Below, one piece after another: positions 7,675-16,240 of a DNA stretch of 34,898 nucleotides. The notes beneath the pieces are model-generated. The model made no database searches and was not told the origin of the DNA. It saw nothing but the letters and a program-made list of their open reading frames with translations. The position numbers and the translations under genes were made by a program. Each line of letters begins with the position of its first letter. The stretch's first letter is position 1. This stretch comes from Deltaproteobacteria bacterium. Its GTDB lineage: Bacteria > Desulfobacterota > Desulfarculia > Adiutricales > Adiutricaceae. The DNA lies in contig JAITKA010000086.1 of assembly GCA_031278635.1 (NCBI GenBank), positions 1 to 34,898 of the forward strand, given 5' to 3'.

Positions 7675-10600
7675 TTAGCTTAGGTTACCGAGTTCCTGGT
7701 TGGCCACGTTTTGCCAGAGGGGGTCGGGCAAGGTTGCGATGATTTGCAGGACCGACTTGTACTGTTCCTGGAGGCCCATGCGTTTGTAGGCCCCGGCGAT
7801 GGTGTAGAGCGACTCGCCGCTGACCTCGGGCGGGCGGTTGGCCAGGGCCAGCTCGAAGTTCCTTTGGGCGTCCTGGGAGCGGCCCAGTTCCTGGTAGACC
7901 TGGGCCACCTGGGAGTATTTGGCGAAGCGGTCGGCCAGGTCGCCCTCGCCGTTGGGGGTCCGCCTCAGGAATTCCTCCATGGCCCCGGCCCAGTCCTCGA
8001 CCCGCCCTTCCTCAAGGTATAGGCCGAGCAGCAAATCCTGGACCTGTTTGGTGTCGTCCAGGCCCTCGTCGGCCACTATGCCCCTCTCCAGGGTGGCCAG
8101 GGCCTGGGCGTTTCGGCCGGCGGCCATCTCGACGCGGGTTTGGTCGAGGAAGGTCTCGCCGAACTGGGGGTTGGCGGTGAATTTCGACCTATAGATGTCA
8201 TAGAGGTTGCCGACGTCGTCTATCCGGCCCATGGACTTGGCCAGGTTGACCTGGTCCAGGAGGACCTGGGCCTCCTGGGGGCTGTCGGGGTAGTCGCGGC
8301 GGTAATTGGACAGATCCTCGAAGGCTTGTGGGTAGGCCCCGATGTCGGTTTCGATGGCCGCGAGCTCCAGCATGACGTCGGGCCGGTCCTGGCGTTGCGG
8401 GTAGTTGTTCGTGAACTGGTGGTAATGGTCTATGCCCTGTTGGTTAAGGCCTTCCCTGATCTCCATGCGGGCCGTGAGGAGGGTGAGCTCGGGGATCCTT
8501 TCGTCGTTGGGGTATAGGGAGAGAAACTCGTTCCAGGCTTGCAGCCCTTCCCGGTTACGGCCCAGGGCGAAGAGATCTTTGGCCTTCTCGAGGAGGAGAT
8601 CGGGCTGTCTGGGGTCGTCGGGGTAAGTTTGCTCGAAGCGGCCCAGGATCTCGAAAGCCTGGTCGGGCACGTTTAGGTTAATCAGGTCGCGGTACTGGGT
8701 TACGTAGGAATCCCTAGTCATGCCGTCGTTGGGGTAGAGCCGTTCGAAGGCGGCCATGACATCGATGGCTTGCTGGGGCCGGTCGAGGGCGATCAGGTCC
8801 TTGTACTCCATGGCGTAGGATTCTTTGGTCAGGGGATCGGAGGGGTACTTGGCCCGGAGCTCGGCCAGGGCGGCCCTGGCCTCGTCGGGGCGATCCGTGT
8901 CCATGAGCTTACGGTAGGCCGAGAGGTAGGTGGCCGGGGTCCCCGGGTCGCCGGGGTACTCGGTCTGGAAATATTTGAGCGTGTCCAGGCCCGCCTGGGT
9001 CTGGCCTAGGTTAAACTGCTCGGTGGCCCGGTCCAGGATCATGTTGCGGGAGCGGATGTCGTCGGGGTAGAGCTGGCGGAAGAGCTCCTCGTAGCGATAG
9101 GCGTCGGGCAGGCGCTCGAGGGATCTGGCGTCGGCTATGGTATCGAGTATGGTTTGCGGGACCCTGGGGTCCTCGGGGTACTGGATCCTAAAATCGGCCA
9201 GCCTGTCCCAGCTTTTCTCGTACCTCCTTTGCCTTCTGTCCATTTTGGACTGGGTCAGGACATACTCGGGGCTCAGCTCGTCGTCGGGGTACTGGTCCCG
9301 GTAGGTGTCCATAAGGGCCGAGGCCTGATCGTAGCGTTTTTTGTCAACCAGGATGTATATGGCGTCGGAGAGGGCCGCCTGGCTGACCGGGGTCAGGGTC
9401 AGGACGGCTGGGTCGTTCCGGAAGGTTATGAGGTCGGTCACGTCCCCGTTGCCGCTTAGGTTGGCCAGGAGTTTCTCCACCTTGGCCAGTTCGCCGGTCA
9501 CGTAGTCCTCGGTCTCGGGGAACTCGGCCAGGGTGCTTTTAAGCTGCTTGAAGGCCTCCATGGGCTGGCCGCTTTTCAGGGCCGCCTCCACCAGGGCCTG
9601 CTGGTCGGCCAGGCGCTTTTCCGGGGACTGATCCTCGATGAATTTCCAGACCTCAAGGGCCTTGTCGTTTTGGCCCAAGTTTTCGTAGGACTGGGCCAGG
9701 AGCCGCTTAAAGCGTATGAGATCCGGGCCCTCAAGGTAGCTCTCGTTGGAAGCGTTCAGCCTGTCCACCTGATCGTACTGGCCTAGATCGAAGCGTTCCT
9801 GGGCCTCGTTGACGACCACCCGGCTGAGGATGGGCCTGGCCTCCTCGAAGAGGACGCCTTTGGGGTATTTGGAGACCAGCTCGGAGAGCCATTTTATGGC
9901 CTCGGAATTTTCCCCGTCGGCCGCCTGGGCCTGGCCTATTTTCAGGTAGGCCAGCTGGAGGAGCGGGGACTCGGAGGCCTGGGAGATGATGTCGTCGTAC
10001 ATCTTGACGGTGGCCTGCCTTGCCCCCCTCTCAAGGGCGTCAAAGACCCGCTCGGGGGAAAAGAAGGCCCTCAGGGCCCCCATGTCGGCGAGCCTGATCT
10101 CGCTGACCAGCCCGCCGTCCCGGTCGGGGTACCTGTCCCTGGCCACGTTAAAAAAGCTGATGGACTCGTTTTGGTTATTGAGGTCCTGGTAGGCGTTACC
10201 GATCCTGGCCAGCATGACGTCCGCTTTGGGGTGATCGGGCATCAGGTTTAAGGCATGTTCCATGAAAAGGACGGTCAGGTCCGGCCGGTTCAGGTAAGAG
10301 TAGCTATCGCCCAGGGCGTAGAGGATATCGGGGTAGAGGAGGTACAGGTTGGGGTCCAGGTTAAGGACCATCCTGAACTTCTCGCAGGCCTGGCTGTAGA
10401 GGGTGTCCAGGTAATCGGCCATGCCCTCCCGGGCCATGGCGAGGCGCCCGAAGGCCGTGGCTACGCCCTCCTCAAGCAAGGGGGCCAGGGTCTGGCGGGC
10501 CTCGGTGGTCATGCCCATGGCCAGCTGCATGTCGGCGGCCTTTAGGAGGGAGAGGGAGGCGTAATTGGACTCGGGGTAATTCTCGGCCGCGAGTTTGTAA

Positions 10601-11490
10601 AAGCCCGCCGCCTCGCTGGTGAAGTCCATGAGGCGGTTGGCCTCGCCAATCATGAAAGCGGCCCTGGGGGCGGCGAAGCTGTCCGGGAAGGCCTCAATGG
10701 CCAGCCGCCAGGCGTCGGTGGCGTTAAGGAAATTATCCGGGAGCCCTTTGGCGAAATAAGCGTCGCCGATCAAAAACCAGGCCGGGTCGGCGTAATGGTG
10801 GTTGGGGTAATCGGCCTTAAAGCGCTCGAGTTTCTGTATCCCGGTATCTATCCTGCCGTTACTGAGATCGGACAAGGCCGACTGGACCAGCCTTTCCGCC
10901 GGGCCCTGGTCGGGGGTGCTGACCATGAATAATGAGAGGCCTTTGACCACCTCGGCGAAATCGGGCGGGTGGAGCTGAAGGCGCTCCTCGGGGGTCAGTA
11001 TCGGCTGGCCGGTCTCGTCGGTGGCGGGGGCTTGATCGGGGGCCTGAAGGTTTTTGAAATCGACTATGCAGGAGTAGGTGTCCCGGCTCAGGAAATGCCT
11101 CACCTCGAACTTGTTGGTGTTCAGGGTGACCCTGGCCACCAGCCTCTGGCCGTCCCTTTCCAGGGCGACGCTTTTGACCAGGGCGTCGGTGGGGCCCGCG
11201 GTCTGGCCGCTGGCGTCTATCTCCCCGAAGTCCAGGACAAATGTGTCCACATCGTCCCGGCGGAGGATGACGTCCTCGATGTGGTCATCGAAGGTAAAGA
11301 CGAGGCGGGAATACTCGTCCATGGTCCCCAGGGAGACGTTTTTGAGCGAATTGGCCAGGAGGTTGGTCGGCGCCAGGAGGGCCATGGGAACGGTCAGCCA
11401 AAACAGGAGCAGAAAAAAGGCGAGGCTTGGCGCGGGGAAGCTTAAACCCTTAACGCGTTCGCCAGTGCTTTTATCCAACCGGGCCTTCAT
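7675..11490 (-). CDS. Large exported AMIN-like/TPR-repeat protein, 1271 residues
   Basis: The N-terminus has a basic segment and a long hydrophobic stretch (about 20-45) consistent with a signal peptide or anchor. An AMIN-like beta domain follows (about 48-150: RLVFTFDDHIEDVILRRDD, then ARVTLNTNKFEVRHFL), a module known to bind cell-envelope polymers or target proteins to the periplasm. The remaining ~1100 residues are helical repeats of TPR type. Between about 730 and 1120 a ~37-residue unit recurs at least nine times with the signature YP-[DN]-D followed by a helix pair (YPDDELSP, YPEDPRVP, YPGDPGTP, YPSDPLTK, YPNDGMTR, YPDDPRQP, YPNDERIP). This suggests a long scaffold in the envelope. No enzymatic motif is seen. 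The gene stands alone, ending at a shared terminator. Confidence 0.85.
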   Translation of the reverse strand: MKARLDKSTGERVKGLSFPAPSLAFFLLLFWLTVPMALLAPTNLLANSLKNVSLGTMDEYSRLVFTFDDHIEDVILRRDDVDTFVLDFGEIDASGQTAGPTDALVKSVALERDGQRLVARVTLNTNKFEVRHFLSRDTYSCIVDFKNLQAPDQAPATDETGQPILTPEERLQLHPPDFAEVVKGLSLFMVSTPDQGPAERLVQSALSDLSNGRIDTGIQKLERFKADYPNHHYADPAWFLIGDAYFAKGLPDNFLNATDAWRLAIEAFPDSFAAPRAAFMIGEANRLMDFTSEAAGFYKLAAENYPESNYASLSLLKAADMQLAMGMTTEARQTLAPLLEEGVATAFGRLAMAREGMADYLDTLYSQACEKFRMVLNLDPNLYLLYPDILYALGDSYSYLNRPDLTVLFMEHALNLMPDHPKADVMLARIGNAYQDLNNQNESISFFNVARDRYPDRDGGLVSEIRLADMGALRAFFSPERVFDALERGARQATVKMYDDIISQASESPLLQLAYLKIGQAQAADGENSEAIKWLSELVSKYPKGVLFEEARPILSRVVVNEAQERFDLGQYDQVDRLNASNESYLEGPDLIRFKRLLAQSYENLGQNDKALEVWKFIEDQSPEKRLADQQALVEAALKSGQPMEAFKQLKSTLAEFPETEDYVTGELAKVEKLLANLSGNGDVTDLITFRNDPAVLTLTPVSQAALSDAIYILVDKKRYDQASALMDTYRDQYPDDELSPEYVLTQSKMDRRQRRYEKSWDRLADFRIQYPEDPRVPQTILDTIADARSLERLPDAYRYEELFRQLYPDDIRSRNMILDRATEQFNLGQTQAGLDTLKYFQTEYPGDPGTPATYLSAYRKLMDTDRPDEARAALAELRAKYPSDPLTKESYAMEYKDLIALDRPQQAIDVMAAFERLYPNDGMTRDSYVTQYRDLINLNVPDQAFEILGRFEQTYPDDPRQPDLLLEKAKDLFALGRNREGLQAWNEFLSLYPNDERIPELTLLTARMEIREGLNQQGIDHYHQFTNNYPQRQDRPDVMLELAAIETDIGAYPQAFEDLSNYRRDYPDSPQEAQVLLDQVNLAKSMGRIDDVGNLYDIYRSKFTANPQFGETFLDQTRVEMAAGRNAQALATLERGIVADEGLDDTKQVQDLLLGLYLEEGRVEDWAGAMEEFLRRTPNGEGDLADRFAKYSQVAQVYQELGRSQDAQRNFELALANRPPEVSGESLYTIAGAYKRMGLQEQYKSVLQIIATLPDPLWQNVANQELGNLS

Positions 11491-12024
11491 GGAACGTTCC
11501 CAAGGAAAATAGCGAGGTTATAAAACGCCGAAGCGCCGGGGCCGTGGGGCCGGGGGGCCCGGGCCGGGGGCCCGGGCTTGCCGGTTTTACCGGATAGGCC
11601 GGGCAAAGGTTCCCCTTATTTTATCGGCATTTTGACAGGATTGTGAAATTATTATATGGGCTCGTGGCGAAAACCCCCGGTAGGGGTTTCGCGGCCATTT
11701 CGTGTTTCAATCGCCGAGGGTCCCCAAGGGGGCGACATCGTTGGGGCGACATCGTTGGGGCGATGGGGCGTAACCATCGGGTACCGGGGGCGATTTTGCG
11801 TTAATTGTGGCCGGGGAGCCAGGGGCATTCCGGGGCGCTGGGACAATATTTCTCCATGGATTGACTTTGCAACGTTAATGCCAAAAATTTAGGGAATTTA
11901 TTATTTCAAGGCTAGAAAATCCGTGGTTTAAGTTTAGCCATTGGTTAGGGTTTCTCTCAAGTGGTTCGTTAAGTACCGTAATTTTCTTATTTATCCTCCC
12001 CGGTGGGGGGCCTTGCCAAAGGCT
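11491..12024. other. Intergenic region upstream of the TPR gene
   Basis: No supported gene; a 78-codon frame from 11656 is low-complexity. The region contains a GC-rich inverted repeat (GCCCGGGCC 11557-11565, GGCCCGGGC 11569-11577) and a hairpin with arms GCGAAAACCCC (11667-11677) and GGGGTTTCGC (11683-11692) carrying one bulge. There is also a 14-bp tandem unit GGGGCGACATCGTT, present twice around 11729-11757 with a partial third copy. The TPR gene promoter must lie in the first part, but I see no clear -35/-10 pair. Confidence 0.5.
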
Positions 12025-13788
12025 TCACTCGATACCTTTCTTTTTGAGCTTTTCGAGGAAGGTGGTCCGGTTGAGGCCCAAGGCCCTGGCCGCCTGGTTT
12101 TTTACCCCGTTGGTGGCGGCGAGGGCCGCCCTGATGAGGCGGTCCTCGAAGCGGTTGACCACGGAGCTTAGATCCACGCCCGACTCGGGGAAGCTTAAAA
12201 TGGGCTCGACCATGCTGACCAGCTCCGGGTCCAGGCTCACGGGGATAAGCTCCTGGGCCTCGTCGGCACGGGCTTTGGGCGGGCTTTGGGCCGCGCGGTC
12301 GTCGGGGCCGGTGGGGTTCAGCATGGAGGCCACGTTGGAAAAGTCGGGCCCGGCGGAGTGGTCCACGGCCTCGTCAAGGTCACCGGTGTCATCGTCCCCG
12401 GGGCCCGGGGACCTGGAATTGGCCCCATGGGCATGGTTTAGCGGGCCCACGGGGGCCGGGGGCTCGGGGCGGGGCTCCCGGGGGCCTGGGGGCTTGGGGA
12501 AGGGGCCAAGGGCCTCCACCTCGGTCACGAGGCGGGCCGGGATGTCGTTTTTGGTCAGGATGGGGCCGTCGGCCAGGATGACCATGCGCTCCATGAGGTT
12601 CTCGAGCTCCCTGACGTTACCGGGCCAGCGGTAGGCGGAGAGTATGGCCTTGGTCTCGTCGGTCAGGCCCGTGACCTTGGAGCCCCTGGTGTCCCTTAGG
12701 CGGGTCAGGAAGTAGTCGATCAGAAGGGGGACGTCCCCCGAGCGCTCCCTTAGGGGCGGTATGGTCAGGGGGATGACGTTCAGGCGGTAGTAGAGGTCCT
12801 CCCGGAAGCGCCCGTCCCGGACCGCTTTGGTCAGGTCGACGTGGGTGGCCGTGATGATGCGGATATCGACCGAGATGGTCTTGTCGCCGCCGACGCGCTC
12901 GAACTCGTGCTCCTGGATGACCCGGAGGAGCTTCACCTGGAGCTTGGCGCTCATGTCCCCGATCTCGTCCAGGAAAATGGTCCCGCCGTCGGCCATCTCG
13001 AAGCGGCCCACCCGGTCCCGGATGGCGTTGGTGAAGGCGCCCTTCTCGTGGCCGAATAGCTCGGTCTCGAGGAGTTCCTCGGGGATGGCCCCGCAGTTCA
13101 CGGGGATCATGGGCCGGAGCCTTCTGGGCGAGGCCTGATGGATGGCCCTGGCGATGAGCTCTTTGCCCGTGCCGCTTTCGCCGTGGACCATGACCGTGGA
13201 GTCGGTCGCGGCCACCTTCTCGACGATGCGGAAAATCTCCATGAGGCCGGGGTCCTGGCCGACTATGGAGGCGAAGGAGGCGGGATCGCTTTCCCTGGGC
13301 GAGGCGCCCTGGCCGGGCGGGGGCGATACCGGGGCGGCCGGCTCCGCGGGGGCCTGAACGGGAGCGGGCCTGGCCGGGCGGGCTTTCCCGGGGGCGGGCT
13401 CCCGGGAAAGGCTGCCGAGGATTTTGTTCAGGGCGCGGGTGAGATCTATGGGGTCCAGGGGCAGGTTAAGGTAGTCCGAGAGGCCGGAGCGGAAAAAGGA
13501 GGTGACGGATTTTAGGCCATAGCCGGAACCGAGGCCGAGGATCTTGACCCTCTGGGAGATCTCGGCCAGGCTTTGGTTTATTTTTTTGTCCGATTTGGTG
13601 TTAAACTCGGCCAGATCGAGGATCAGGGCGCCGGCCCCGGGGTCAGCGTCCCCGGCCTGGGGGCCGAGGGCCTCCAGGGCCCCGGCCAAGGAGTCGAGCC
13701 GCCGGGTCTCCGCGCCCCGGTCGTGACAGGCCCCGAGGATTGTCTGGGCCACCTTCTCGTTTTTGACCACCAAAATAACCAGGTTCAT
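12025..13788 (-). CDS. Sigma-54-dependent transcriptional activator with degenerate receiver
   Basis: NtrC-type enhancer-binding protein that remodels sigma-54 holoenzyme. Residues 1-125 fold like a receiver, but the acidic pair is missing (VILVVKNEK) and the conserved Lys of YLxKP is replaced (DYLNLPLDP), so phosphorylation is unlikely. After a Pro/Ala linker comes the AAA+ domain (about 175-415): Walker A GESGTGKE (203-210), Walker B FLDEIGD (272-278), and WPGNVREL sensor II. The sigma-54 contact loop reads GAFTNA, not GAFTGA. A ~130-residue Pro/Gly-rich linker precedes a Fis-type helix-turn-helix at the C-terminus (AARALGLNRTTFLEKL). I chose ATG 13788, which starts exactly at the first receiver strand; an in-frame TTG at 13845 would add 19 residues. 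Neither has a good ribosome binding site. Confidence 0.9.
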   Translation of the reverse strand: MNLVILVVKNEKVAQTILGACHDRGAETRRLDSLAGALEALGPQAGDADPGAGALILDLAEFNTKSDKKINQSLAEISQRVKILGLGSGYGLKSVTSFFRSGLSDYLNLPLDPIDLTRALNKILGSLSREPAPGKARPARPAPVQAPAEPAAPVSPPPGQGASPRESDPASFASIVGQDPGLMEIFRIVEKVAATDSTVMVHGESGTGKELIARAIHQASPRRLRPMIPVNCGAIPEELLETELFGHEKGAFTNAIRDRVGRFEMADGGTIFLDEIGDMSAKLQVKLLRVIQEHEFERVGGDKTISVDIRIITATHVDLTKAVRDGRFREDLYYRLNVIPLTIPPLRERSGDVPLLIDYFLTRLRDTRGSKVTGLTDETKAILSAYRWPGNVRELENLMERMVILADGPILTKNDIPARLVTEVEALGPFPKPPGPREPRPEPPAPVGPLNHAHGANSRSPGPGDDDTGDLDEAVDHSAGPDFSNVASMLNPTGPDDRAAQSPPKARADEAQELIPVSLDPELVSMVEPILSFPESGVDLSSVVNRFEDRLIRAALAATNGVKNQAARALGLNRTTFLEKLKKKGIE

Positions 13789-13845
13789 GTTGGGCACAGC
13801 CAAAATATTGTTTTGATCGCGTCGCGAAAGGTCCGGAATCCGCAA

Positions 13846-14612
13846 GGGGCGAAAATAGGGTGAATAATTTTACGTTTAGTTTCGTAGGGTTAACTTAACG
13901 GGCGTTTTAAGGATTTTCGGTCCCGGCCGGGCGAAAACCCCGAGGGGGGTTTGGGCGGCATGGGCCAATGGCGCCAAGGGACTAAAAAAACGTGGACGGC
14001 TTGTAATTGGCCAAAATGAATCGGCCAAGTTTTTCGGCTGTCCTTAGGGGGTCAGACCCAAGATAATTTGGCTGGATAAGACCTCAAATATGATAACACA
14101 ACATGGGGAAAAAGGCAATAATTTTCTATATATTTAGAAAATAAACAATTGAGGTAAATCTTAGCCCTCTGTCTTTGTTACATTACTCCCATGATTAAAT
14201 TGACCATTTAGTTGTTGATTTGTTCCACTAAAAAAGAACAATAAACGGAGGGCTTTATTATCTTAGAATTTATACTACATAAGGCTGATTAAGTGAAAAG
14301 TGGGAAAATGATAGGTTTTGGAATGGACGGGGATTTTTTAATAAATTTTTGGTAAAAATTTTACGTAAATTTTACAGGAAAAATTTTTTGGTAGAAAAAT
14401 ATTTTGCGATTAAGTTTAAAGAACATAAAACTTAGTCAAGTTGTTCTGAAGGTACATATAGGAAAATTATCCCTAACGGCCTTGTTTTAAAAGGCTAATT
14501 TTGTCATAATAACCGCTGACGTAAGATTTCTTGTCAATTTTTTTTACAGTTTTTTAGATTTGCCAGTATTTACGGTAATTAAGCTTTTACCGAAAGTGAA
14601 GGAAATCTTCCT
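13846..14612. other. AT-rich gene-free gap between the sigma-54 regulator and mlaE
   Basis: No open frame with recognisable content. A hairpin-like GGCGAAAACCCC...GGGGTTT stretch lies at 13928-13952. The short palindrome GGGTCAGACCC lies near 14049-14059; this kind of motif is often seen at edges of small mobile or REP-type elements. A larger potential fold at 14163-14254 is listed separately. From 14330 to 14560 the DNA is very AT-rich and presumably carries the mla promoter. Confidence 0.5.
14163..14254. other. Potential structured element with nested hairpins
   Basis: AGCCCTCTGT (14163-14172) pairs with ACGGAGGGCT (14245-14254) with one G-U pair, enclosing two inner hairpins: TAAAT/ATTTA around 14196-14210 and TTGTTC (14220-14225) with GAACAA (14236-14241). 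It could be a small RNA, an untranslated leader or a non-autonomous mobile element. I know no family that fits. Confidence 0.35.
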
Positions 14613-15389
14613 TTGAACCCCTTATTGTCTGTGGTGGCCGCGATAGGCCGGCTTGGCTTGAACGTCGTCTTCCATCTCGGACGATACGGGATATTAACGG
14701 GAAAAGCCTTACTGGGATTATTTACTCCCCCCATAAGGCTGAGGAATTATTTCAGGCAGATGGAAACCGTGGGGGTGGATTCCCTTTTCGTGGTCATCCT
14801 GACGGGTTTGTTCACGGGGGGCGTTTTCACCCTGCAGATAATTTATGGCTTTTCGCGGTTTTCGGCGGAAAGCATGGTTGGGCCGACCGTGGCCACGGCC
14901 ATGACCAGGGAGCTGGGGCCGGTCCTGACCGCCCTCATGGTTACCGGGAGGGTGGGGAGCGCCATGGCCGCGGAGCTCTCGTCCATGAAAGTCTCCGAGC
15001 AGTTGGACGCCCTCACGGTCATGGCCGCCGATCCCGTCAAATACCTGATCACGCCCAGGCTGGTGGCCGGGGTGGTCATGCTCCCGCTCCTTACGGCCAT
15101 CGCCGACGCCATCGGGGTCATCGGGGGTTTTTTCGTGGCCGTGGGCCGGGGCCTGGATCCCGGGCAGTTCACCGGGAGGATCATCGACATCGTGGTCATG
15201 GGTGACGTCATCAATGGCCTGATCAAAGCCGCTTTCTTTGGCTTCATCATAAGTTCCGTCGGTTGCTACATGGGCTTCTACACCCAGGGCGGGGCCTCGG
15301 GCGTCGGGCGATCCACGACCCAGGCCGTGGTCATAAGCTACGTGAGCATCCTGGTCAGCGACTTCATGATGACGGCCATCATGTTTTGA
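14613..15389 (+). CDS. mlaE: MlaE-type ABC transporter permease
   Basis: Inner-membrane permease of the MCE lipid-transport system, moving phospholipids between the two membranes. The 258 residues contain about five membrane segments and the family signature RELGPVLTALMVTGRVGSAMAAEL (about 110-133), followed by SEQLDALTVMAADPVKYL. A membrane-embedded N-terminal helix precedes it, as in MlaE. The start is TTG at 14613 with AAGGAAA at 14599-14605, well spaced. mlaF starts 10 bp after the stop codon, and mlaD follows. No mlaB, mlaC or mlaA is in the window. Confidence 0.92.
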   Translation: MNPLLSVVAAIGRLGLNVVFHLGRYGILTGKALLGLFTPPIRLRNYFRQMETVGVDSLFVVILTGLFTGGVFTLQIIYGFSRFSAESMVGPTVATAMTRELGPVLTALMVTGRVGSAMAAELSSMKVSEQLDALTVMAADPVKYLITPRLVAGVVMLPLLTAIADAIGVIGGFFVAVGRGLDPGQFTGRIIDIVVMGDVINGLIKAAFFGFIISSVGCYMGFYTQGGASGVGRSTTQAVVISYVSILVSDFMMTAIMF

Positions 15390-15399
15390 GGGCATAGCC

Positions 15400-16143
15400 T
15401 TGCCGGCCCCAGCCATCGAGGTCCGGGACGTGACCAAATCCTTCGGCACCTTCATGGTCCTGAAGGGGGTCAGCCTGGATTTGCTACCGGGCAAGATAAA
15501 TTTCATCATAGGCCGGAGCGGGGAGGGCAAAAGCGTCCTCCTGAAAATCCTGACCGGCCTCTACCGGCCCGATTCCGGGAGCGTCCGCTACGGCCCCATC
15601 GATCTGGTAAAGGCCCGCCAAAAGGACCTAAACCGCCTGCGGCTCCGGATGGGCCTGTTGTTTCAGGAGGGGGCCCTTTTCGACTCCATGAGCGTGGGCC
15701 AGAACGTCATTTTCCCCCTGTGGTTCCACGGCTTGGCCAAGCCCCAGGCGGCCCGCGAAAAGGCCATGGCCATCCTGGGGGAGCTGGGCATGGAGCGCTA
15801 CCACGACCTTGGCGTGACCATGCTGTCCACGGGCGAGAAAAAGCGCGTGGCCCTGGCCAGGGCCCTGATAGTCGATCCCGAGGTCGTTTTTTTCGACGAG
15901 CCGACCACGGGCCTTGACCCGCTCCTGAGCTCCCAGGTCGATGAGCTAATCGGCCATGCCCTTAGGATCTCCAGGGCCACGGTGGTCGTGGTCAGCCACG
16001 ATATGGCCGCGACCCTGAGCTTGGCCGACCGGGTGACCCTCCTTCATCGGGGCCGGGTCGTCCTGAGCGGCAGCCCCGACGAGTTCAAGGCCAGCCGGGA
16101 CGACGAGGTCGTGAACTTTCTCTCCGGCGGGGAGGGCGGTTAA
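15400..16143 (+). CDS. mlaF: MlaF-type ABC transporter ATPase
   Basis: Cytosolic ATPase energising MlaE. Walker A GRSGEGKS (38-45), Q-loop in LLFQEGALFDSMSV, Walker B VVFFDEPTTGLDP and the H-loop VVSHD are all present. The ABC signature reads LSTGEKKRVALARAL rather than LSGG, a modest deviation. Length 247 is normal. The TTG start at 15400 lies 10 bp after mlaE, and a strict ATG start would remove the Walker A region. A compact hairpin follows the stop, before mlaD. Confidence 0.92.
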   Translation: MPAPAIEVRDVTKSFGTFMVLKGVSLDLLPGKINFIIGRSGEGKSVLLKILTGLYRPDSGSVRYGPIDLVKARQKDLNRLRLRMGLLFQEGALFDSMSVGQNVIFPLWFHGLAKPQAAREKAMAILGELGMERYHDLGVTMLSTGEKKRVALARALIVDPEVVFFDEPTTGLDPLLSSQVDELIGHALRISRATVVVVSHDMAATLSLADRVTLLHRGRVVLSGSPDEFKASRDDEVVNFLSGGEGG

Positions 16144-16161
16144 GCCCGCCCCGGCGGGCTT
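16142..16161. other. Hairpin in the mlaF-mlaD gap
   Basis: AAGCCCGCC (16142-16150) pairs with GGCGGGCTT (16153-16161), right after the mlaF stop. There is no T run, so it may stabilise the upstream mRNA or attenuate rather than terminate. The 97-bp gap continues with an AT-rich stretch (TTTTATATTG near 16215) that could hold a separate mlaD promoter. Confidence 0.5.
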
Positions 16162-16240
16162 AACCGCCTTGCCGGGGATTGGAAAGGCAACGAAAACGTT
16201 TAGGTTTGGGGACATTTTATATTGTTGGCGTTAAATAACT

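Noticed and set aside
7711-11512. Many + strand open frames opposite the TPR gene
   Set aside because: Shadows of a GC-rich, codon-biased gene on the other strand. They lack motifs and ribosome binding sites, while the reverse strand reads as one continuous repeat protein.
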